This document shows positions 1 to 7,431 of a DNA stretch of 12,515 nt, piece by piece. The DNA lies in contig JAFWRA010000232.1 of the NCBI GenBank assembly GCA_017508895.1, forward strand, positions 1-12,515. The letters are read 5' to 3'. The translations under genes were made by a program, and so were the position numbers. The DNA is from Bacteroidales bacterium. Lineage in GTDB: Bacteria; Bacteroidota; Bacteroidia; Bacteroidales; F082. Numbering within the stretch: position 1 is the stretch's first letter; every line of letters begins with the position of its first letter. Under the pieces are notes generated by a model. The model was not told the DNA's origin. It searched no databases and saw nothing but the letters and a program-made list of their open reading frames with translations.

Positions 1-1361
1 ACTTCGTGACTGTGGTGCAGAATACCGTTGTACCTCCCATTCAACCCCGCTTCGTCGACTTCAAGAAAGACCTCACCTTTGGTAAGACCGAGGCTGGATT
101 GCCTTACATTTACGTTCAGAACAAGGAAAATGGTCGCTTCACCTTAGCTTTCCGCTATGAGTTTGGCGACGAAGCCGACCTCCGCTATGGCGCTGCCGCT
201 GATTACCTTGAATATCTCGGCACCGACCAGATGAGCAACGAAGAAATCAAGCAGCAGTTCTACAAACTCGCCTGCAACTACTATATCAATGTGGGTTCGC
301 GCAACATCACCGTCACTTTGCACGGCTTGGGTGAAAACATGCCTGAAGCCTTGGCCTTGCTCGAAAACGTGATGCAGAACGCCAAAGCCGACCCGATGGT
401 GGCCGAGATGTGCATCCAACAATTGGAGAAAGCCCGCATGGATGCCAAACTGAACCAGCGCAGCAACTTCAACGCCTTGGTGCAGTATGGACTTTACGGT
501 CCCTACAACAGCCAGCGCAACCAGCTCTCGCCCGCACAAATCCGCCAACTCGACCCACAGGAAATGCTCGACATCTTGAAGAACCTCAAGAACTATGAAC
601 ACACCGTGTTGTATTATGGCCCTATGACCGCACAAGACATGGCCAAGGCTGTTACGGAAAACCACGTGACTGTGGCCGAACTGCAAGCCGTTCCCGAAGG
701 CAAGCACTACGAATTACAGCCTACGCCTGAGAACGAAATCGTCATTGCCCCATACGATGCCAAGAACATCTACATGCGCATGATCCACAACGAGCAACGC
801 CCGTGGAACCCTGACGAGGCTGCAGTGAAGGCTTTGTTTAACGAGTATTATGGCGGTGGCATGAACACCATCGTATTCCAAGAGATGCGTGAGGCTCGCG
901 GTCTGGCTTACAATGCCTACGCCGCCTACATGGAGCCCTACTACACCGACCAACCGGAGTATTTCTTCACCCACATCATCACGCAAAACGACAAGATGAT
1001 GGATGCCGTCGGTCACTTCTTGGAGATCCTCAACGAGATGCCTGAGAGCGAGCAAGCCTTTGGCATCGCCAAGGAAGCTCTCACAAAACGTCTGGCCAGC
1101 CAGCGCACCACCAAGTTCGGTCTTATCAATGCATGGCTGAATGCTCAAATGAAGGGCATCGATTACGACATCAACGAGCGCATCTACAACGCCTTGCCAA
1201 ACATCACCCTGCAAGACATCGTGAAGTTCGAGAAGGAACAGATGGCCAACAAGCCCTACCGCTACGTCATCCTCGGCAACGAGAAGGAGCTCAACATGAA
1301 GGCTATCCAGGAACTCGGTCCCGTCAAGCGCGTGAGTACTGAGGAGATATTTGGATACTAG
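1..1361 (+). CDS. M16 (insulinase-like) peptidase, C-terminal half, 5' truncated by window edge
   Basis: The reading frame is open from the first bases, so the gene starts outside the window; the GTG at 6 is an internal Val codon, not a start. About 452 codons are visible, ending in TAG. The fold resembles the second half of a two-domain M16 zinc peptidase. At 201-215 the residues DYLEY lie where an active half has HxxEH. Both metal-binding His are replaced, so this half should be non-catalytic. Further on, EARGLAY (891-911) matches the R/Y motif of the last M16 subdomain, which in active family members contacts the substrate C-terminus. Bacteroidota M16 proteins of this layout are usually 900-plus residues, exported, with the active HxxEH in the missing N-terminal half. 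Family assignment is firm; substrate is unknown. No partner gene on this strand follows it. Confidence 0.85.
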   Translation, partial: FVTVVQNTVVPPIQPRFVDFKKDLTFGKTEAGLPYIYVQNKENGRFTLAFRYEFGDEADLRYGAAADYLEYLGTDQMSNEEIKQQFYKLACNYYINVGSRNITVTLHGLGENMPEALALLENVMQNAKADPMVAEMCIQQLEKARMDAKLNQRSNFNALVQYGLYGPYNSQRNQLSPAQIRQLDPQEMLDILKNLKNYEHTVLYYGPMTAQDMAKAVTENHVTVAELQAVPEGKHYELQPTPENEIVIAPYDAKNIYMRMIHNEQRPWNPDEAAVKALFNEYYGGGMNTIVFQEMREARGLAYNAYAAYMEPYYTDQPEYFFTHIITQNDKMMDAVGHFLEILNEMPESEQAFGIAKEALTKRLASQRTTKFGLINAWLNAQMKGIDYDINERIYNALPNITLQDIVKFEKEQMANKPYRYVILGNEKELNMKAIQELGPVKRVSTEEIFGY

Positions 1362-1406
1362 TCCGCGCATGTCATTCCGTGCGTAGATATGTGCGAAGGC
1401 ATGTGA

Positions 1407-1468
1407 TTTTGAAACCATAGATCCCTTGCCATCGCATTACCTGCCGCGGGGATGGCATGGTTTCAAAA
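1407..1468. repeat. Long imperfect inverted repeat downstream of the M16 gene
   Basis: Arms TTTTGAAACCAT (1407-1418) and ATGGTTTCAAAA (1457-1468) are perfect 12-bp complements. Inside them GCCATC (1428-1433) pairs with GATGGC (1451-1456), leaving a 9-nt bulge on the left side only. An outer AGGC (1397-1400) can pair with GCCT (1469-1472) across another left-side bulge. Neither strand has a T-run directly after the structure, so a canonical intrinsic terminator is not supported. It could still shape the 3' end of the M16 mRNA, or be a small palindromic intergenic repeat. Confidence 0.7.
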
Positions 1469-1471
1469 GCC

Positions 1472-1516
1472 TAAAAACAATGGCCGCTTTCACATCATCG
1501 TGAGAGCGGCCATTGT
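1472..1516 (-). terminator. Rho-independent terminator of the outer-membrane protein operon
   Basis: A 17-bp stem (1477-1493 with 1500-1516) has a single internal mismatch and a 6-nt loop. Its GC-rich core is GGCCGCT/AGCGGCC. Read on the minus strand the stem is followed by TTTTT (1477-1473). It lies 25 bp past the stop codon of the minus-strand beta-barrel gene. On the plus strand the mismatch becomes a G-U pair, but no T-run follows, so any termination of the M16 transcript here would be weaker. Confidence 0.85.
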
Positions 1517-1540
1517 CATAGGCCATAAGCCAAAGTCAAA

Positions 1541-4168
1541 TCACTCCAAGCTATCACCCGCCTCGTTCTCACCTTCTTTGGCCTGGCGTTCGAGCTCCAT
1601 CTTACCAAAACGCAGCGTGAAGCCTGCCGAGATGTAGCGGCTGTTCAACATCTTTCGAGTGCTGTCGCTGAGATAGTACGGGTTGGTGTTGCTGGATCCC
1701 GAACCGATGCGGGCACCCCAGTTGAAGATATCCTGCACGTTGACGAACACCGACAAGCGGCGGTTGAAGAAGTCACTACGGAGACCCATGTTGAGGAAAT
1801 AACGCGCCTTGCGCTCGCTCATCAGGCTGATGGTCGGAGAGTTGTAGTTGGCCGAAGCAGTGACTTGCAACTGATTGAAGAGCTTCGCCCAAGCGTTGAC
1901 ACGCACGCTCCACGACCACTTGTCGCGTTGGTCAATCTGATGCACTCCGTTACGGTCATATTCCATGCGGTAGCCATAATCATACACGTTGGCATACAGG
2001 CGCACATTGAAGAATCCAGTGGGACGGTAGGTCATGTTGAGCGAAGTACCATAGCGCCATGAAGTACCCATGTTATAAGGTATCGAGTAGTTAACGATTC
2101 GTTCCAAATAGTCGTCGTATTCGGCATCCGTCAACGAACTGACCTCATTGGTACTCAGACGACCGTAGGCTTCGAGGCCGATGTTTCCGAAACGCTCAAA
2201 GAACTTCTGCCAGCCTGCCTCCATGTTGTGGGTATAGCTGTTTTTGAGTCCATTTATATTACCAGTAGAATAGCTATCCTCACCATACCTGCGGAAGGTG
2301 CTGATTTCATCCTCGTCGGGATGCGACATGCGCATCGAATAGTTGAGTTTCCAGTTGTGCATGGATTCCGTACGATAGGTTAAATGAACAGACGGACGCA
2401 CATTCCAGAAAAACAGCGTGTTCTTATCGGCAAACGGCATATCGCTGACATAATCGTATGAGATACGGTCATTACCCACTCCCATTCCAGTGCTGAGTGT
2501 AAATCCACCCCAGCGACGTGTCCAGTTGACATCGGCATTCAAACCTGTCTCAGAGCCGTTGAAATGGTAGGTGCGAAGGATGTCTATACTGTCATAATTG
2601 AGGCCGCCATCGTTGGAATAGTAACGCTTGTAGTCGTTGTTATCCATCTGATGGTCAGCACGCAAGCCATAGCTGAGTTCGCCATCCTCACTGTAGGGAC
2701 GGTTGTAACGTGCATCAAGGTTGACACCCAGACCAAACATGTTGGTCAGCAGATACCGGTTTTCGTCAAAGTCGGTGTAGATGTCGTAAAAACGATTGTA
2801 ATATTGGTCGGATGCATTCTTGTTGAAGCGGCTGTTCAAGCCAATACGAAGATTATGACCATTCTCGTCAAACTTCTTGGTATAGTCAGCACCAATGTGA
2901 CCGAAACCAGAACCTGATACAGTAGTGTCGCCAATGCTGTAGGCCAAAATGCTATCAACAGGTTGCAAATAGAAGGTTTGTTCGTCGCGACGGCTACCGA
3001 GACTGCGGCTGTTGTTGTAGAAGCCACCAGCATCGAAGGAAATGTCACTTGTGGAATCAATCTCATAGTCAACGTTCATGAAAAGATTACCACTGAGGCT
3101 GCGGCTGTCTTGCTTCTGCGATGTTGTCCTGTACCACACGGAGTCATACGTCCCTTCGGTGACACCGTCCTCACGTTTCAGTTCCCAACTGTCGACAGTG
3201 TTGATTCTGTCGCTGTAGCGTCCAGAAGCAAACAGGTTGATGCTCAGCTTGTCCTTCTTCCACATATAGCTGACCCAAGGCGAGACAAAAGGCTGGTTGG
3301 AGCCGTTCACACCAAAGCTGATGAACTGGTTGCTCTTGATATGCGCCGAAGTCACAATGTTGATGACCGCTTCGGCATCAGTGGCATATTTTGCTGAAGG
3401 ATTGGTGATGGTCTCAATGCGTGCGATGGCATTGGCGGGCAAGGTCTGAAGGTAGGTCTTCAGGTTCTCCTCGGTGAGTTTGGAGGGCTTGTCGTTGACC
3501 CAAATCTCCACGCTCGACACACCACGCAGCGTGATGTTGCCTTCCACGTCGACCTCCACGCCGGGTGCATTCTGCAAGGCATCCTCGGTGGTTCCCGTTT
3601 GGATGGACGGGTCCTCGCTGACGTTGTATATCAGCTTCTCGCCTTCCATGGCATACAACGGTCTTTCAGCCGCTACAGTAACCTCACCCAAAGAGGTGAC
3701 GCCAGGATTAATGCGCAATGTGCCCAAATTGGTGTTGTTGGTAACTTTAAAAGGATGCATATAGCTCTCATAACCGATAGCCGACACACGAAGCACGAAA
3801 GACCCTTGCGGCACACCATCGATTTCGAAAACGCCGTCCATATTGCTGATACTGCCTTTGACGAATTCCGAGTCGATAGAGTCGAGCACTGCCACGTTGA
3901 CGTAGGGCATAAACTCGCCCGTCTTGGCATCGCGCAACACGCCAACCACTTGGAATGTATCGCCCTCACGGACTTTCTTTTTCTGCTTCACAGTAGGCAT
4001 ATTACCCTGCTGAGTCTGACCCCATTGACGGTCACCACCGTATGGAGGACGGCCTCCAGGAGGGCGACCTCCGGGATTTCTGCCGCCAGGAGGTTGGGCC
4101 ATACACAATATCGTCGAAAGGATTAATAGAAGAGAGAACACGGCTCTCAAGGAAAAAGACTTCTTCAT
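1541..4168 (-). CDS. Outer-membrane beta-barrel protein, TonB-dependent-receptor-like (OMP_b-brl_3 type)
   Basis: This is an 875-residue exported outer-membrane protein. Residues 1-24 form a signal peptide ending in CMA|Q. A Pro/Gly/Arg-rich linker follows (about 26-50, three PGGR units). Next come a carboxypeptidase-regulatory-like domain (about 73-155, with GVLRDAKTGE, DGVFEIDGVP and SAIGYES), a plug-like region (about 165-275, with DALQNAPGVEVD and IETITNPSAKYA) and a long barrel rich in aromatic beta-strands to the C-terminus. The last barrel strand is followed by a charged tail, as is common in this family. No clear TonB box was seen, so energised transport is unproven. The ATG at 4168 is preferred over the TTG at 4195, because the latter lies inside a promoter-like box and would precede the signal peptide. 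It is last in the sigma-factor operon, 42 bp after the preceding gene, and its own box allows separate transcription. Ligand unknown. Confidence 0.88.
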   Translation of the reverse strand: MKKSFSLRAVFSLLLILSTILCMAQPPGGRNPGGRPPGGRPPYGGDRQWGQTQQGNMPTVKQKKKVREGDTFQVVGVLRDAKTGEFMPYVNVAVLDSIDSEFVKGSISNMDGVFEIDGVPQGSFVLRVSAIGYESYMHPFKVTNNTNLGTLRINPGVTSLGEVTVAAERPLYAMEGEKLIYNVSEDPSIQTGTTEDALQNAPGVEVDVEGNITLRGVSSVEIWVNDKPSKLTEENLKTYLQTLPANAIARIETITNPSAKYATDAEAVINIVTSAHIKSNQFISFGVNGSNQPFVSPWVSYMWKKDKLSINLFASGRYSDRINTVDSWELKREDGVTEGTYDSVWYRTTSQKQDSRSLSGNLFMNVDYEIDSTSDISFDAGGFYNNSRSLGSRRDEQTFYLQPVDSILAYSIGDTTVSGSGFGHIGADYTKKFDENGHNLRIGLNSRFNKNASDQYYNRFYDIYTDFDENRYLLTNMFGLGVNLDARYNRPYSEDGELSYGLRADHQMDNNDYKRYYSNDGGLNYDSIDILRTYHFNGSETGLNADVNWTRRWGGFTLSTGMGVGNDRISYDYVSDMPFADKNTLFFWNVRPSVHLTYRTESMHNWKLNYSMRMSHPDEDEISTFRRYGEDSYSTGNINGLKNSYTHNMEAGWQKFFERFGNIGLEAYGRLSTNEVSSLTDAEYDDYLERIVNYSIPYNMGTSWRYGTSLNMTYRPTGFFNVRLYANVYDYGYRMEYDRNGVHQIDQRDKWSWSVRVNAWAKLFNQLQVTASANYNSPTISLMSERKARYFLNMGLRSDFFNRRLSVFVNVQDIFNWGARIGSGSSNTNPYYLSDSTRKMLNSRYISAGFTLRFGKMELERQAKEGENEAGDSLE

Positions 4169-4192
4169 TATTGTTGTTATAAAAATAGGTTG

Positions 4193-4200
4193 CAAAAATA
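4193..4200 (-). promoter_or_regulatory. Bacteroidota-type -7 box for the outer-membrane protein gene
   Basis: On the minus strand this reads TATTTTTG, matching TAnnTTTG. It lies in the gap between the LTxxQ gene stop and the outer-membrane protein ATG, giving a predicted leader of roughly 20 nt. No good TTTG -33 element was found at the usual distance, so strength is uncertain. Confidence 0.5.
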
Positions 4201-4210
4201 GGAATAATTC

Positions 4211-4663
4211 TCATTCTTTCTTAGGTCTTTCGTGACCTTTTTGATTATGTTCACGATGCTTGTGCAGGCGATTCATAGCTTTGTGTTCCAATTCATAGAC
4301 ACGCAAAATCTGTTTCTGCGTAAGGAATTTGCTATACTCCTCATAGTATTTTTCCCGCAGGTCAAGGACGGCTCGGCTACGCTCAAAGCGTTCCTTAATG
4401 GCCTGTTCGGCCCCCTCTTCAGTTGCAGACTCGATTTCTGGCCTTGGGCCAAGTGCCCAAACCTCCTGCTGGCAGGCACAATAGATTTCAATAAAACGTT
4501 GTGTAGTCGCATCGTCGAAAGAGAGTTCTTGTGCAATGTGCATCGCTTGTTTCTCCGCCAATTGTTCGCGGTTCATACGTTGTTTTTCGTTTTGGGCCAT
4601 ACCAATGGTGCAAAACACAAACACCATCAAAGCCACCATGTTGATTTTCATTAGGTTTTTCAT
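4211..4663 (-). CDS. Periplasmic LTxxQ-type (Spy/CpxP/CnrX-like) protein with CxC and His-rich tail
   Basis: This is a 150-residue exported helical protein. Residues 1-23 are a signal peptide ending GMA|Q; the Cys at 18 lacks a lipobox. The mature part is highly charged and predicted helical. It has an LSFDDATTQRF segment (47-57) and an LTQKQ motif (114-118), which resemble the paired LTxxQ signatures of Spy, CpxP, ZraP and CnrX proteins. Two features suggest metal or redox sensing: C62-A-C64 in the first long helix, and a C-terminal tail with His at 127, 134, 136, 139 and 144. It lies 12 bp after the anti-sigma gene in the same operon, so by analogy it may be the periplasmic sensor or a chaperone for the pathway. 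It could instead be a simple envelope stress chaperone; the family match rests on short motifs. Confidence 0.65.
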   Translation of the reverse strand: MKNLMKINMVALMVFVFCTIGMAQNEKQRMNREQLAEKQAMHIAQELSFDDATTQRFIEIYCACQQEVWALGPRPEIESATEEGAEQAIKERFERSRAVLDLREKYYEEYSKFLTQKQILRVYELEHKAMNRLHKHREHNQKGHERPKKE

Positions 4664-4675
4664 GATTCGATATTT

Positions 4676-4993
4676 TTAGTAATTGTCAAGATATTCGATT
4701 TCATCATAAAAGTCAAACATAAGCTCCTGGTCAGTATCGCTGAGTTGGGTGAACGCAATCTCCACCTGTTCAAACGATGATTCTTTAGTTTGGAACACGC
4801 CTTTACGCAATACCATCAACAAGGCCAACGAGGCCGCCACAGCGAGACCCGTCCAAAGAGCGGTATTTCGCAGATTGGATTTCTCCTTTTTCGTCATCGT
4901 TTCTTGCCTCAGGCGCTCTTCCATCATGTCGAAGAACCCATCTGGAACCGTGTAAGGCATTGTCTTTTTCATTTTCTCCAAATCGTTTTCCAT
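4676..4993 (-). CDS. Small single-pass membrane protein, putative anti-sigma factor
   Basis: This is a 105-residue protein starting 3 bp after the sigma-factor stop codon, which suggests translational coupling. It has an N-terminal cytoplasmic part of about 44 residues with the motif YTVPDGFFDMMEERL (14-28). Similar VPxGFF/VPxGYF segments are common in small Bacteroidota membrane proteins encoded after ECF sigma genes. One hydrophobic helix spans about 45-62. A periplasmic tail of about 40 residues ends in a strongly acidic, aromatic stretch (DFYDEIEYLDNY). No zinc-binding HxxxCxxC motif is present, so it is not a ZAS-type anti-sigma factor. The likely role is holding the sigma factor at the inner membrane and passing on a periplasmic signal, perhaps through the LTxxQ protein encoded next. 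The role is inferred from position and topology. Confidence 0.65.
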   Translation of the reverse strand: MENDLEKMKKTMPYTVPDGFFDMMEERLRQETMTKKEKSNLRNTALWTGLAVAASLALLMVLRKGVFQTKESSFEQVEIAFTQLSDTDQELMFDFYDEIEYLDNY

Positions 4994-4996
4994 ATC

Positions 4997-5536
4997 CTAA
5001 TCATTTGATTTCATGTAATTTACAATCTTTTCTTTGGCATTGTGGTAATTGGCTTTCACATTGGCAGCTGTCGACCCAGTGATTAAGGCGATGTCATCGT
5101 ATGAAAGCTCGTTATAATAGCGCAGGTTGAAAGCAATCTGCTGTTTGGCAGGCAATGAGAGAATGGCTTTTTGCAGTTTTACGGCTTCAACATCGCTATA
5201 GTCAACGTAGTCGTCGGCTTTCAGACTGAAAAGGTATTCTGAAGTATCCTCCAATGAGAGTAAACTCTTGCCCTTGCTCTTGCCTAAGAATCTCAAGGCT
5301 TCATTGGTGGCGATACCAAAAATCCATGCGTTAAGCGGCTGGTCTTCTTTATATTGATCAAACGAACGAAAGACACGCACAAAAGTTTCCTGCATCACAT
5401 CTTGGGCATCTGCATGGGCAACCACCATACGACGGATATGCCAATAGACAGGCTTCATGTAGGAAGCCATAAGAAGACCAAATCCCCTTTGGGAATCCTC
5501 CTTTATTGCTACTATGATTTCTTGGTCTGTTGGCAT
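4997..5536 (-). CDS. ECF-type RNA polymerase sigma-70 factor
   Basis: This is a 179-residue two-domain sigma factor, the usual ECF length. Region 2 covers about residues 18-88: DAQDVMQETFVRVFRSF (43-59) matches region 2.2, which binds the beta-prime clamp, and NAWIFGIATNEALRFL (69-84) matches region 2.3-2.4, which reads the -10 element. Region 4 covers about 118-174, with LPAKQQIAFNLRYYNELSYDDIALITGST followed by an NVKANYHNAKEKI recognition helix (signature split across 128-171). Region 1.1 and region 3 are absent. It is the first gene of a minus-strand unit with a small membrane protein, a periplasmic LTxxQ protein and an outer-membrane protein, so it probably controls an envelope response and may activate its own operon. 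The family call is firm; the stimulus is not known. Confidence 0.92.
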   Translation of the reverse strand: MPTDQEIIVAIKEDSQRGFGLLMASYMKPVYWHIRRMVVAHADAQDVMQETFVRVFRSFDQYKEDQPLNAWIFGIATNEALRFLGKSKGKSLLSLEDTSEYLFSLKADDYVDYSDVEAVKLQKAILSLPAKQQIAFNLRYYNELSYDDIALITGSTAANVKANYHNAKEKIVNYMKSND

Positions 5537-5622
5537 TCTTTACTCAACTCATGTCATACAACTTATATACCCGATAAAATGGGAAAAGTAAAATCGGTTT
5601 TTTGATTTTTTTCAATTCTGAG

Positions 5623-5630
5623 CAAAATTA
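5623..5630 (-). promoter_or_regulatory. Bacteroidota-type -7 box for the sigma-factor operon
   Basis: On the minus strand this reads TAATTTTG, matching TAnnTTTG, and lies 87 bp upstream of the sigma-factor ATG. A TTTC about 17 nt upstream (5648-5651) is a weak -33 candidate. The leader would be about 80 nt, longer than at the other genes here. A housekeeping-type box suggests basal transcription; any ECF-specific promoter could not be identified by eye. Confidence 0.45.
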
Positions 5631-5694
5631 CTCATTTTCCAGCAGTAGAAAGCTTTATATGTTTCATTTCTAGGCTGTACAAAGAAAAATAATG

Positions 5695-5702
5695 TACTTT
5701 TG
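5695..5702 (+). promoter_or_regulatory. Bacteroidota-type -7 box for the C69 dipeptidase gene
   Basis: TACTTTTG matches TAnnTTTG exactly and sits 24 bp before the ATG at 5727. The surrounding 150 bp is AT-rich. No convincing TTTG is present at -33. It is divergent from the sigma operon box, with 64 bp between the two boxes. Confidence 0.55.
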
Positions 5703-5726
5703 CAGGACATAACAACTATTCATACA

Positions 5727-7424
5727 ATGAAAAAACTCCTAATCATTACTTTAATGATGGCTATTGTCTCAGTTCCTGCAATGGCCTGCACCAACCTCAT
5801 CGTAGGCAAAAAGGCTTCCACCGACGGCAGCGTGATGTGTACCTATAACTGCGACGGCTTCGGCTTCTCGGGCTCGCTGTTCTATAGCCCCTCGGGACGA
5901 CACGAACCAGGCGAACTCATTGAGATTCGCGGCTGGGGGCCTGCGCATGCCGGACAATACGTGAAACAGGTAGAATACACCTATAACGTAGTCGGCCTGA
6001 TGAATGAGAAGCAGGTGACCATCGTCGAGACCACCTTCGACGGACGACTGGAGCTCGTCAACCAAGAGGGTTTGCTGGATTATTTCAGCCTGATGCGCCT
6101 GGCTTTGCAACGCTCAGCCACGGCCCGCGAGGCTATCAAATGCATGGTCGAATTGGTTGATGAATACGGCTACAACAGCAGTGGCGAGACCCTCACCATC
6201 TGCGACCCTAACGAGGCCTGGATTATGGAAATCATCGGAAAAGGGCCTGGCCACAATGGAGCCGTTTGGGTGGCCTTGCGTATCCCCGACGACTGCATCT
6301 GCGCCCACGCCAACCTGAGCCGCATCCGTCAGTTCCCCTTGGAGAAGCGTTCCAAAAATAGCATCAGTAGCAAGAACCTCAAGAAAATCAACAACCCGGA
6401 GATTGAATGCGTCTATGCCGAAGATGTCATCAGCTTTGCCAGGGAATGGGGTTATTTCAACGGCAAGGACGAAGATTTCTCGTTCCGCGATGCCTACTGC
6501 CCCATCGACTTCGAGAACGTGCGCTATGCCGACGCCCGCGTGTGGAGCTTCTTCCGCCATCATTACAGCCACGAGGAGATGGACAAATACCTGCCTTACA
6601 TCAACGGTGAGTTCGATGTTTGCGACCATCTTCCACTTTGGATTAAGCCCGACAAACCGTTGTCATTGCGCGACTTGCAGGCCGACATGCGCGACCACTT
6701 TGAAGGCACGCCTCTTGATATGACCTCCGACATGACCGCTGGCCCTTGGGGCATGCCCATTCGTCCCCTGCCTATGCACTTCACGGATAGTGACAGCATC
6801 CCTTATTATCGCGAACGTCCCATCGCCACACAACAAAGCGGTTTCACCATGACCTGCCAGATGCGTTCATGGCTGCCCAACGACGTGGGTGGCGTCACCT
6901 GGTTCAACTGCGACGATGCCAACATGGTGGCTTACGTGCCGCTCTATTGCTGTATCACGCAAGTGCCCGACTGCTTCCGTCCCGAGAACAACCCGCGAAA
7001 CGAGTTCAGTGATCAATCGGCTTTCTGGATGAACAACTGGGTGGCCAACATGGTCTACCCACGCTATTCCATGATGATTGGCGACCTCCGCAAGGCACAA
7101 AACGAGCTGGAAGACTATTACTTCGCCGACCAGGACAGCGTGCTCATCGCCATCGAAAAGATGATGCCCGCCGACCGTCGCAGCTACCTCAACAACAAAA
7201 GCATCGCTTACTCCGACAAAATGATGCAACGTTGGGACAAATTGGCCAAATACCTCATTGTGAAGTACAACGACCAAGTGGTGAAGCGTGTCGACAAGGA
7301 AGGTAATTTCCAACGCTGGGGCTACGAGACACCCGGCTACAACAAGCAGTTTATCGATGCCATCGGCAAGTCAACGGGTGACCGCTATAAGTTGAAAAAG
7401 GTCATTGAACGTAGGGAGAGATAG
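5727..7424 (+). CDS. Exported peptidase family C69 (PepD-like) dipeptidase
   Basis: This is a 565-residue Ntn-hydrolase-type dipeptidase. A hydrophobic signal peptide (1-20, ending AMA) is followed directly by Cys21 in CTNLIVGKKAS, the expected N-terminal nucleophile. Signal removal would expose the catalytic Cys. Family signatures follow in order: GLMNEKQVTIVETTF (about 92-106), SGETLTICDPNEAWIMEI (about 153-170) and a CAHANLSRI segment near 195. Length fits the larger Bacteroidota members. The enzyme should cleave short peptides in the periplasm or at the surface and supply amino acids. The ATG at 5727 is chosen because it starts the signal peptide; the in-frame TTG at 5700 lies inside the promoter box. 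The gene is monocistronic, divergent from the sigma operon and convergent with the next gene. Exact specificity is not visible. Confidence 0.92.
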   Translation: MKKLLIITLMMAIVSVPAMACTNLIVGKKASTDGSVMCTYNCDGFGFSGSLFYSPSGRHEPGELIEIRGWGPAHAGQYVKQVEYTYNVVGLMNEKQVTIVETTFDGRLELVNQEGLLDYFSLMRLALQRSATAREAIKCMVELVDEYGYNSSGETLTICDPNEAWIMEIIGKGPGHNGAVWVALRIPDDCICAHANLSRIRQFPLEKRSKNSISSKNLKKINNPEIECVYAEDVISFAREWGYFNGKDEDFSFRDAYCPIDFENVRYADARVWSFFRHHYSHEEMDKYLPYINGEFDVCDHLPLWIKPDKPLSLRDLQADMRDHFEGTPLDMTSDMTAGPWGMPIRPLPMHFTDSDSIPYYRERPIATQQSGFTMTCQMRSWLPNDVGGVTWFNCDDANMVAYVPLYCCITQVPDCFRPENNPRNEFSDQSAFWMNNWVANMVYPRYSMMIGDLRKAQNELEDYYFADQDSVLIAIEKMMPADRRSYLNNKSIAYSDKMMQRWDKLAKYLIVKYNDQVVKRVDKEGNFQRWGYETPGYNKQFIDAIGKSTGDRYKLKKVIERRER

Positions 7425-7430
7425 ACCTTC
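7394..7430 (-). terminator. Weak possible terminator for the BatA-like gene
   Basis: AAGGTC (7398-7403) pairs with GACCTT (7424-7429) across a 20-nt loop. On the minus strand the stem runs into TTTTTC. The stem is only 6 bp and lies inside the 3' end of the convergent dipeptidase gene, so this is a tentative call. Confidence 0.25.
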
Positions 7431-7431
7431 A

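Noticed and set aside
714..1418. Minus-strand open frame of 234 codons, and another at 144-707, opposite the M16 gene
   Set aside because: The plus-strand frame encodes a recognisable M16 domain. The antisense frames give His/Val/Leu-rich sequence with no motif, typical of shadow frames opposite a coding gene.
1500..1530. Plus-strand terminator for the M16 gene at the 1477-1516 hairpin
   Set aside because: The stem is strong on both strands, but no T-run follows it on the plus strand. The T-run is only on the minus side, so it is assigned to the minus-strand operon.
3599..4126. Plus-strand open frames inside the outer-membrane protein gene (also 2564-2917 and 2963-3397)
   Set aside because: The minus strand encodes clear regulatory-like, plug and barrel domains. 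The plus-strand products are low-complexity shadows.
4561..4663. Possible lipoprotein signal in the LTxxQ protein (Cys18)
   Set aside because: The residues before Cys18 are FVF, which does not fit a lipobox, and a good signal peptidase I site follows at GMA|Q.
6114..6629. Minus-strand open frames opposite the dipeptidase gene (also 6867-7313 and 5769-6110)
   Set aside because: They overlap conserved C69 motifs on the other strand, show no domain or signal peptide, and have no promoter box upstream.
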